Assembly (NCBI GenBank): GCA_013213915.1
Contig: JABSRK010000059.1
Span: 1-14,156, forward strand
Source: Planctomycetota bacterium
GTDB lineage: Bacteria > Planctomycetota > GCA-002687715
Length of the DNA stretch: 14,156 nucleotides
Reading direction: 5' to 3'
Made by a program: the position numbers and the translations under genes. This document shows, piece by piece, positions 6,604 to 13,339 of this stretch; position 1 is the stretch's first letter; each line of letters starts with the position of its first letter. Below the pieces are notes generated by a model, which ran no database searches, was not told the DNA's origin, and saw only the letters and a list, made by a program, of their open reading frames with translations.

Positions 6604-8036
6604 TGGCGCACCTGCTGCTGCTAGTGTTGATCGCGGTCTCGACTCCCGCCACGGACAGCGGCCCGGACCTCTTCATCAAGGCGGGACGCGTGTATCTGGG
6701 CACGGGCGAGACGCTCGAAGGGGCGGTGATCCACATCAAGGACGGCCGCATCGTCGCCGTCGGTAAGGACGTGGTCATCACGTCGGGCGCCACCGTGTAC
6801 GACCTCTCCGCCTACGTAGTGATGCCGGGCATGGTCGAGGGCGTGTCGTACGCCGGTATCCCGGGGGGCCGCGCCGGCAATGAAGAAGGACGTGAACACA
6901 CGCCGTCGCTCAGGGTCGCGCAGGCGTTCGATCCGCGCTCGCCGGACCTCGCTCGCAAGGCGCGTATGGGAGTGACGTCCCTGGTCGTCCACCCAGGCTC
7001 GCGGAACGTCATCGGCGGGATGGCGTGCCACGTGAAGGCGCGCTTGGACGGTGCTGCGGTCATGGTCGCCAGCGACGCCGTCGCCCTACGCATCACGCTT
7101 GGCACGGACCCGGCTGCCGGGCAGGGGAGGTCCAGTCGCAGCGGCGGCTTCATGAATCGGCGTCCGCAGTCGCGCATGGCGACTATCTACGAGGTGCGCG
7201 AGCAGCTGCAGCGCGCGCTCAATTACCGCGAGCGCCGCGCCGCGGACAAGACCGTGCCGGAGAACGCCGACTACGAGACAGTGCTCCTCGCGCTCGACGG
7301 CAAGCTCCCGGTCCACTGGCAGGCGCGGACCCAGAAGGACATCCAGGCGGTTCTCCGGTTAGCAAAGGAGTTCGGCTTGAAGCGCAACGTCGTCCTCGAA
7401 GCCTACGAAGCCGACAAGTGCACTTCGGAGCTCGCCCAGACCAGTACGCCGGTTCTCGTCGGTCCGCTGTTCCACCCGCAGTACGGCGGGGCACCGCGCC
7501 CGCCGACGAACCCGGAGATCGACGCGACCGGGGACGATCACGCGCATGAGCACGAGGAAATCTGCCTGGTCGGCTGCACGCAGGAGCACGAGCACAGAGA
7601 CTGTGGTGATCCCACCCATGTCCACGACGCGTCATGGCCGACGTGCGTCAGCCATGATTGCTGTATCGCGGCGGGAGTGGGTATTGCCCCCGACACGGCG
7701 GAAGTCCATCGCCCGGTGGGTGCCGCGTGGAAGCTCTGGAAGTCCGGCGTCCCGTGCGGGTTCGCCCGTGGGGGTGACGTGCCGGGCAGCACGCTGCTGG
7801 ATTTCGCACGGTTCGCCGTGCGGAGCGGGCTCCCGGCTGATCACGCCCTGCGCATGCTGACATCCGAGCCCGCCCGCATTTGTGGAATCGACGACCGCGT
7901 GGGGTCGATCGCGAAGGGCAAGGACGCCGACCTCGTCGTCCTGACCGGCGATCCACTCCTCCCCACTTCCGCCATCAAAATGGTGCTCATCGACGGCGAG
8001 GTCATCCTCGACGCCCGTAAGGAGAACGCGAAGTGA
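6603..8036 (+). CDS. Array gene C: exported amidohydrolase-like pseudoenzyme with His/Cys-rich loop
   Basis: ATG 6603 shares its first base with the previous stop (TGATG), and AAGGAGA at 6589-6595 gives a good ribosome binding site. The 477-aa product starts with a short signal-like stretch (HLLLLVLIAVSTPA) without a positive n-region. It has the family's beta segment (VIHIKDGRIVAVGKDVVI) and C-terminal signature (VGSIAKGKDADLVVLTGDP), both close to consensus. The HxH site reads PGMVEGVSYAG, with Val81 and Tyr83 replacing the His. The next ligand positions are Gln (VHWQARTQKDI) and Ala (VVLEAYEAD), and the Asp strand reads CGFARGGDVPG. An unusual loop at residues 311-354 holds 8 His and 6 Cys and lies where other members have a short connection before the last barrel strands. 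The fold call is firm, loss of hydrolase activity is likely, and a metal-binding role for the loop is inferred. Confidence 0.85.
   Translation: MAHLLLLVLIAVSTPATDSGPDLFIKAGRVYLGTGETLEGAVIHIKDGRIVAVGKDVVITSGATVYDLSAYVVMPGMVEGVSYAGIPGGRAGNEEGREHTPSLRVAQAFDPRSPDLARKARMGVTSLVVHPGSRNVIGGMACHVKARLDGAAVMVASDAVALRITLGTDPAAGQGRSSRSGGFMNRRPQSRMATIYEVREQLQRALNYRERRAADKTVPENADYETVLLALDGKLPVHWQARTQKDIQAVLRLAKEFGLKRNVVLEAYEADKCTSELAQTSTPVLVGPLFHPQYGGAPRPPTNPEIDATGDDHAHEHEEICLVGCTQEHEHRDCGDPTHVHDASWPTCVSHDCCIAAGVGIAPDTAEVHRPVGAAWKLWKSGVPCGFARGGDVPGSTLLDFARFAVRSGLPADHALRMLTSEPARICGIDDRVGSIAKGKDADLVVLTGDPLLPTSAIKMVLIDGEVILDARKENAK
7533..7664 (+). other. His/Cys-rich loop within array protein C
   Basis: These codons give residues 311-354 of protein C. 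HAHEHEE, HEHRD and HVHD clusters alternate with six Cys, including a terminal Cys-Cys pair. The clustering resembles His-rich loops of zinc or nickel transporters and metal chaperones. It interrupts an otherwise family-like sequence, between a strand ending VLVGPLF and the helix before the C-terminal signature. The reading frame is continuous, so it is not a frameshift artefact. Confidence 0.7.
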
Positions 8037-9262
8037 TACGAGTACTCGCACTCATCCTGGTGACCTCGATCGCAGGCGCGCAGGATCTGCTCGTCAAGAA
8101 CGCGCGTGTGATCACGTGCGCGGGGTCCGATCTGAAGATCGGATGCGTCCTCATCAAGGGCGGCAAGATCGCGGAGGTGGGGGAGAAGGTCGAGGCGGCG
8201 GGTGTCCCCGTCATCGATGGGCGCGGCAAGGTTGTCATGCCGGGTTTCGTCCTGCCTCACACTTCGGCTGGGCTCGACGGTCGCAACCAGAACGAGATGG
8301 TGCCGGTGACGCCGTACGTGTCGGTGCTCGATGCGATCGATCCGTCGCTCCCGTTCTTCGAAGATTGTCTCCGCGATGGGAACCTCTCCATCTGCGTCAT
8401 GCCGGGCAACCGCACGATGATCGCCGGCATGGGGCGCGTGGTGCGACCGTGGGGCGCCACGGTGGAGAGCATGACGGTGGCGGCCGAACCCGGTCTGAAG
8501 ATCTCGGTGGCACCGACGAGCGGTAACCGCGCGGCATGGATCGCCAAGCTGCGCGCGGAGCTCGAGAAGGGTCGGCGAGCGCTCGAGAAGCAGGAACTCG
8601 AGGGGAAGGTGGGCGATAACGAGAGGACGGGCAACATCGCCCTCGATCTCGAGGCCATGGGTGCGAAGAAGCGCCAGCTGGCGCTGTTCCGCCTCTTGAA
8701 GGGCGACCTGAGAGCACACGTCGTCTGCCAGACGGCCGGTGATGTCCTCCAGGCGCAGAAGCTGGCGGCTGAGTTCAAGCTGAAGACGCTTCTTGTCTGT
8801 GGACCCAACACCTGGCGCGCAGCCAAGCACCTCGCGAAGGAGAAGATACCGGTCGTCCTCAGCTCGACCATGGTCATCCGTGAGACCGACACGGAGACCG
8901 GTGAGGAGATCGAGCGCATCATCCCGAAGATCTTCCACGACGCTGGAGTGAAGTTTGCGATCACCACGTCCACCGGAAACCTCGGCGGTCGCTACGCCTG
9001 GTACCAGGCTGCGTGCCTCGTGCGCTACGGCATGTCTCGTGAGGACGCGCTCGCCGCGGTGACGAGGATCCCCGCCGAACTGATCGGGATAGGTGCTCGC
9101 AAGGGCTCGATCGAGCCCGGCAAGGATGGGGACGTCCTCATCTTGACCGACGACCCCCTGTCTGGCCGCGCGTGGGTCGAGCAGGCCGTTATCGGAGGTG
9201 AGGTGGTCTACGAGCGCAGCAGGGCCCCGCGCCTGGCCGAGGTCTTCGGCGGTGGGAAGTAG
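8033..9262 (+). CDS. Array gene D: exported amidohydrolase-like pseudoenzyme
   Basis: GTG 8033 overlaps the previous stop (GTGA), with AAGGAGA at 8019-8025 as ribosome binding site. The 409-aa product has a compact signal peptide (VLALILVTSIAGA, then Gln-Asp), the beta segment VLIKGGKIAEVGEKV and the C-terminal signature KGSIEPGKDGDVLILT. The HxH site reads PGFVLPHTSAG: His76 remains in the first position, while the second is Ser78. The later His positions are Val (AHVVCQTAGDV) and Gly (LLVCGPNTWRA), and the Asp strand reads FAITTSTGNLGG, with no Asp. Residues from about 169 to 210 form a charged helical insert (KLRAELEKGRRALEKQ) without the long Lys-rich tail seen in A, E and G. It is probably not a metallohydrolase despite the residual His. 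Confidence 0.84.
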   Translation: MIRVLALILVTSIAGAQDLLVKNARVITCAGSDLKIGCVLIKGGKIAEVGEKVEAAGVPVIDGRGKVVMPGFVLPHTSAGLDGRNQNEMVPVTPYVSVLDAIDPSLPFFEDCLRDGNLSICVMPGNRTMIAGMGRVVRPWGATVESMTVAAEPGLKISVAPTSGNRAAWIAKLRAELEKGRRALEKQELEGKVGDNERTGNIALDLEAMGAKKRQLALFRLLKGDLRAHVVCQTAGDVLQAQKLAAEFKLKTLLVCGPNTWRAAKHLAKEKIPVVLSSTMVIRETDTETGEEIERIIPKIFHDAGVKFAITTSTGNLGGRYAWYQAACLVRYGMSREDALAAVTRIPAELIGIGARKGSIEPGKDGDVLILTDDPLSGRAWVEQAVIGGEVVYERSRAPRLAEVFGGGK

Positions 9263-9263
9263 C

Positions 9264-12110
9264 ATGCGCGATGGGCGTCTCGTGGCTGGTCGCGCGTTGA
9301 TCGCGGCGACTCTCGTGCTCTTCCTGTCGGTTCGGGCCGACGGGCAAGGGACGCTCGCGGTGCGTGGGCACGTCCTGACGCTCGGGAAGCCGGCGACGAT
9401 CGTCATCGAAGACGGCAAGATAGCGCGCTTGCTGGCGCCCGGCGCGGCCGTGCCGTCGGGGGCGAAGGTTATCGACCTCGGTTCGGACGGCTGGGTGCTG
9501 CCCGGACTCGTGCTCGCGGACTCGTCGGAGTATGCGCCGGCGCCGGCGGATGCGAGCGCCGTCAATCCGGCGGTGCGCGCCGTGGATGGGTACGACCCGT
9601 TCGTGCCACGTCCCTTGCTGAAGGCGTCGGGGGTGACGTCTCTCTATCTGTCTCCGGGACGCAACCGGCTCATGCCGGGATGCGGCTCGGTCGTTCGCGT
9701 GGGGGTTGATCCCCTCGATGTCGTTCTCGAGCAACGTGCGGCGTTGCACGTGATCGTGACGCCGGAGGCGTACAACCCGCCCAACCTGTTCAAGCCGGCG
9801 ATCCCGCCAGGGCCCGACAACCCGCACACGTCACCGGAGCAGCAGTTCCCTCGTAGTCGGGCCGGCGCGTTCGCGGCCCTGCGACAGATCCTGGCGGAGG
9901 GGCGAGCCTTAAAGGCGAAGACCGGCTCTGAGGAGAGCGCGCTGCCTGGCAATCCGCGGCTCGCCGGCGTGGTCGAAGTGCTGGATGGGAAGCGGCCGTT
10001 GCGCGTGCGCGCGGAGCGCGCCGCCGACATTCGCGCGCTCATCGAGATCGTCTCGGGCACGGAGATCAAGCTCGTGATCGAGGGCGGCACGGAGGCATGG
10101 CGGGTCGCTGACGAGCTCGCCAAGGCGAAGGCGGGTGTGATCCTCCGCGCCGGGACACCCCCGTCGGGGCGGCTGGCGCAGCCTGAGCCGTTCGAGTCCG
10201 ATCGCGGGCGCGGGCACCCCGCGGCCGCGCGCCGACTCACGGCGGCGGGCGTCAGGGTGGCCCTCGTTCCGGCGCGCGATGGCGGGGCCGAGGACCTCCT
10301 GTGGTACGCGTTGGACGCGCTGCCGGGGGCCGCCGGGATCGACGCCGTGACCGCGACCGCGGCCGATCTGGTTGGCGTGGGCAGTCAGGCGGGGCGTATC
10401 GCCGCCGGTCGGTCCGCCGATCTGTGCGTGTTCGACCGCGATCCGACGACGCATCCGGAGGCCCGTCCCGTCGTGGTCATCTCGCGGGGCCAGGTCATCC
10501 ACGACTTGACTGAGGGAGACCGCCCCATCGCGGTCCTGGCGAAGCGCGTCCACACGGTCAGCGGTGACGTCATCGAGGACGGGGTCGTCGTCATCGACGA
10601 CGGCAAGATCGTGGCAGTGGGCAAGGACGTCGTCATTCCCAATGGCGCGCGACGGATCGTGACCGAGACCGTGATCCCGGGCCTGATAGACGCTGGTGGT
10701 CAGGTAGGTATCCGTTCCCTTCGTGACGCTGGTGATGCGGGAATCCAACCCGGCGTGGCGCTGCCGCCGCAGGGGATGGACAAGCGACCGTCCGATCTGT
10801 TCGACCCCACATTCCCGAACGTCCGTCCGCTCGCGGAATCAGGCGTGACCACCATCGCCGTGACGCCGTCGGGCGGGCAAACGACCTGCGGTGTCCTGTC
10901 CGTCATGAAGACCTCCGGCCGCGCCGGCGATGCCTCGGTGGTGCGAGCCATCGGTGGCCTGCTGCTCGACTACTCCCGCGCCAAGGGCGCTCCCGGCACT
11001 CTTCTCAGCGGTCTGAAGAAGCAACTCACGAGCGGAAAGAAATACAAGGACTCCTGGGACAAGTACGAGAAGGACCTCGCCAAGTGGAAGAAGGAGAACC
11101 CCGACGCCGCGCGCAAGACCTCCCGCGAGCGCAAGGTCGGGAAGGTCTCCTCGCCGACGGTCTACGACCCGCTCACGGGGACGTGGGAGGGGACGATCGT
11201 GGGGTTCGATATCGAGAGCAAGAAGGCGACCCTGTCGGTGAGCCTGAAGGAGGACAAGGCGAAGGGCACCATCACCGTCGAAGACGTGTTCGATGCGCAG
11301 GCGTTCGACGTCACGTTCAAGGACGACGCGTTCAAGATCGAGGTCGTAGTCGACGGCCAGAAGCACCGCTTCACCAGCAACCTCGCTGACGAGCAGGTCA
11401 GCGTTTCGTGGGAGAAGGACGACGCGTGGCAGGGCTTCGGCTCGCTGCGGCGTATCTCAGGGGTCCCCGTCCACGAGGAGCTGGCGAAGGACGCTGGCGA
11501 CAAGGACAAGACCGCGAAGAAGAACGACAAGGAGACGGGCAAGGGGCGGCCCAAGCAACCGAAGAAGGTCGCTGCGCAGGAGCCGTATCGTGCCCTGCTG
11601 GAGGCGGAGATACCGGTGTTCGTCGGACTGGCCGACGAGCGGGTCGCGAAGGCGATCGTCAAGCTGCTGCGCGATGACTTCGAGTTGACGACCGTGGTCA
11701 TCTCGCCGGGCGTGATCCCCAAGCTGTCCGACTTCCTGGCCGAACAGGGATGCGGCTACGCGCCGCCCGGCAACCCTGTCCTGCAGATCAAGGGCAAGCG
11801 CGTCGTCACGACGCTCGAAGCGGTGAGGAAGCAGATCCCGGTGGCGATGCGCTCCGGGTGGAACGGCGACGGCCGGACGCTGTACGCGGCGGCGGCATAC
11901 GCTGTGCGATGCGGCGTCCGTTCGGGCGACGCCTTGAAGATGGTCACGCGTTGGAGCGCGCTCATCCTGAACGTCGCGGACCGGGTGGGCGCCATCGAGG
12001 CCGGTCTCGATGCGGATCTCGTCCTGTTGAGCGGACCGGTGTTCCAGCCGGGGACGCGGGTGAATCAGGTGATGATCGACGGACGCTTCGTGGGAGAGGA
12101 GATCCGATGA
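9264..12110 (+). CDS. Array gene E: exported tandem fusion of two amidohydrolase-like modules with an inserted beta domain
   Basis: I chose ATG 9264, one base after the previous stop with GGTGGGA at 9251-9257, because a signal peptide follows (LIAATLVLFLSV). At 948 aa this is about twice the family length. Module 1 (about 30-415) ends with AGRIAAGRSADLCVFDRDP. Module 2 (about 422-948) restarts with VVVIDDGKIVAVGKDVVIP and ends with VGAIEAGLDADLVLL. HxH positions are Asp86 and Ser88 in module 1 (PGLVLADSSEYA), and Gly478 and Gln480 in module 2 (PGLIDAGGQVG). Module 1 also has Arg (LRVRAERAADI) and Gly (LVIEGGTEAWR) where ligand His are expected. Module 2 carries a Lys-rich helix at about 592-632, a beta-rich domain at about 638-732, and a second Lys-rich linker to about 775. 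I expect neither module to be catalytic. The fusion shows that two array members can work as a covalent pair. Confidence 0.85.
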   Translation: MRDGRLVAGRALIAATLVLFLSVRADGQGTLAVRGHVLTLGKPATIVIEDGKIARLLAPGAAVPSGAKVIDLGSDGWVLPGLVLADSSEYAPAPADASAVNPAVRAVDGYDPFVPRPLLKASGVTSLYLSPGRNRLMPGCGSVVRVGVDPLDVVLEQRAALHVIVTPEAYNPPNLFKPAIPPGPDNPHTSPEQQFPRSRAGAFAALRQILAEGRALKAKTGSEESALPGNPRLAGVVEVLDGKRPLRVRAERAADIRALIEIVSGTEIKLVIEGGTEAWRVADELAKAKAGVILRAGTPPSGRLAQPEPFESDRGRGHPAAARRLTAAGVRVALVPARDGGAEDLLWYALDALPGAAGIDAVTATAADLVGVGSQAGRIAAGRSADLCVFDRDPTTHPEARPVVVISRGQVIHDLTEGDRPIAVLAKRVHTVSGDVIEDGVVVIDDGKIVAVGKDVVIPNGARRIVTETVIPGLIDAGGQVGIRSLRDAGDAGIQPGVALPPQGMDKRPSDLFDPTFPNVRPLAESGVTTIAVTPSGGQTTCGVLSVMKTSGRAGDASVVRAIGGLLLDYSRAKGAPGTLLSGLKKQLTSGKKYKDSWDKYEKDLAKWKKENPDAARKTSRERKVGKVSSPTVYDPLTGTWEGTIVGFDIESKKATLSVSLKEDKAKGTITVEDVFDAQAFDVTFKDDAFKIEVVVDGQKHRFTSNLADEQVSVSWEKDDAWQGFGSLRRISGVPVHEELAKDAGDKDKTAKKNDKETGKGRPKQPKKVAAQEPYRALLEAEIPVFVGLADERVAKAIVKLLRDDFELTTVVISPGVIPKLSDFLAEQGCGYAPPGNPVLQIKGKRVVTTLEAVRKQIPVAMRSGWNGDGRTLYAAAAYAVRCGVRSGDALKMVTRWSALILNVADRVGAIEAGLDADLVLLSGPVFQPGTRVNQVMIDGRFVGEEIR
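11175..11459 (+). other. Beta-rich domain inserted in module 2 of array protein E
   Basis: Residues 638-732 of protein E begin TGTWEGTIVGFD, continue with alternating hydrophobic strands (ATLSVSLKEDK, FDVTFKDDAFKIEVVVDG, VSVSWEKDDAW) and end near FGSLRRIS. The Thr-Gly-Thr-Trp opening and seven or eight short strands suggest a small beta barrel or sandwich of lipocalin-like type. Lys-rich linkers flank it on both sides, so it should stand out from the barrel as a separate unit. I cannot name the family with certainty. Confidence 0.6.
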
Positions 12111-13339
12111 TGCTCCGCACGGGTGTGGTGCTGCTGTGCTTGCTGTTCGCCGGAACGGTTACGGCCCAGGACGGCGGCGCGTTTGCCATCGTGGGCGGTC
12201 TCGTCCACACCATGACCGGCCCCCCGATCGCGAACGGCACGGTGCTCGTCAGGGGCGGCAAGATCGAGAAGGTGGGCGCCGCCGACAAGGTAGATGTGCC
12301 CAAGGGATACGAGGTGATCGACGCCGCGGGCAAGTGGGTCGTTCCCGGTTTCATCGAGATGCACAATCACACGCTAGCCTCGGACCTGCACGACAACGTC
12401 TTCCAGGTGAACCCGGAGCTGCGCGTCCTCGATAACGTGGACATGGACGGTCCGGCGGCGCGGATCGCCGTGGCGGGCGGCATCACGACGGCGCTGATAA
12501 TCCCGGGATCGGGCAGCAACATGGGCGGCTTCGGCGTCATCGTGAAGACATACGGGAAGACGCCGAAGGACGTGATCATGAAGTTCCCCGGCGCTTTGAA
12601 GATCGCGCAGGCCGGCAACCCCGAGCAGCGCGACGGTGATCTGGGCGCCACCCGCATGGGCATGAACTGGATGATCCGGAACGTGCTCCAGGAGGGGAAG
12701 GCGTATCACCAGGCGTGGACGCGATTCGAGAAGGGCGAGACCAAGGTCAAGCCGGAGAAGAGCACTCGGTACGAGTACTTGCGCGGGCTGTTTCGTGGCG
12801 ACTATCCGGTCGCAGTGCACACCCAGATGATGCAGGTCGTCCAGTCGACGATGCGCATCCTCCACGACGAGCTGGGGCTGAAGGTGGTCGTCGACCACGG
12901 CACGTTTACCGGCTATCTGAACAGCCCCGAGTTCGCCAAGCGCCGCATCCCGGCGGCCATCGGACCTCGTGAGTTCTGGTACGACCAGAAGGTTGGACGG
13001 ATGCAGGGCTGCGCGGCGGCGTGGTACTGGCTCGGGCTCGGGGACGATCTCATCGGTATCAACACCGACTCGCCGGGGGTGCCGGAAGAAGAGCTCTTCT
13101 ACCAGGGCACGTGGTGCATTCGCATGGGACTGCCCGAGCGAGCGGCGCTCCGTGGCCTCACCATCAACGCGGCCAGGATGCTCATGATTCAGGATCGTGT
13201 CGGGACGCTGGAGCCCGGCAAGGACGCGGATATCTGTGTCTGGACCGGGGACCCGTTCGATCCCCGCCATCGGACCCAGGTCGTGCTCGTGAACGGAAAG
13301 AAGGCGTATGACGCGGACCGGGACGGCATTCGTTTCTAG
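12107..13339 (+). CDS. Array gene F: exported metal-dependent amidohydrolase with intact active site
   Basis: ATG 12107 overlaps the previous stop (ATGA), with a GGGAGAGGAG purine tract just upstream; a second ATG follows directly. The 410-aa product has a clear signal peptide (GVVLLCLLFAGTVTA, then Gln-Asp). It is the only array member with the full ligand set: His86 and His88 (PGFIEMHNHTLA), His238 (VAVHTQMMQ), His264 (VVVDHGTF) and Asp321 (INTDSPG). Lys165 (GALKIAQAG) lies on the strand where some subfamilies carry a bridging Lys, but I cannot confirm that role. The C-terminal signature is VGTLEPGKDADICVWTGDP. It resembles exported imidazolonepropionase/prolidase-like amidohydrolases, which cut C-N bonds in cyclic amides or dipeptides. 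The substrate is unknown. Its place beside five complete pseudoenzyme genes and a sixth partial one suggests that it is their catalytic partner. Confidence 0.9.
   Translation: MMLRTGVVLLCLLFAGTVTAQDGGAFAIVGGLVHTMTGPPIANGTVLVRGGKIEKVGAADKVDVPKGYEVIDAAGKWVVPGFIEMHNHTLASDLHDNVFQVNPELRVLDNVDMDGPAARIAVAGGITTALIIPGSGSNMGGFGVIVKTYGKTPKDVIMKFPGALKIAQAGNPEQRDGDLGATRMGMNWMIRNVLQEGKAYHQAWTRFEKGETKVKPEKSTRYEYLRGLFRGDYPVAVHTQMMQVVQSTMRILHDELGLKVVVDHGTFTGYLNSPEFAKRRIPAAIGPREFWYDQKVGRMQGCAAAWYWLGLGDDLIGINTDSPGVPEEELFYQGTWCIRMGLPERAALRGLTINAARMLMIQDRVGTLEPGKDADICVWTGDPFDPRHRTQVVLVNGKKAYDADRDGIRF

Noticed and set aside
7841..9565. A 574-codon open frame on the minus strand opposite genes C, D and E.
   Set aside because: It spans two gene junctions of the + strand array, shows no domain, and has the His/Arg-rich composition of an antisense shadow.
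12107..12175. The Cys in the hydrophobic stretch of F (VVLLCLLFAG) as a lipoprotein anchor.
   Set aside because: The residue before Cys is Leu, not Gly, Ala or Ser, and the hydrophobic core continues past the Cys to a normal Ala-x-Ala-like cleavage site before Gln.
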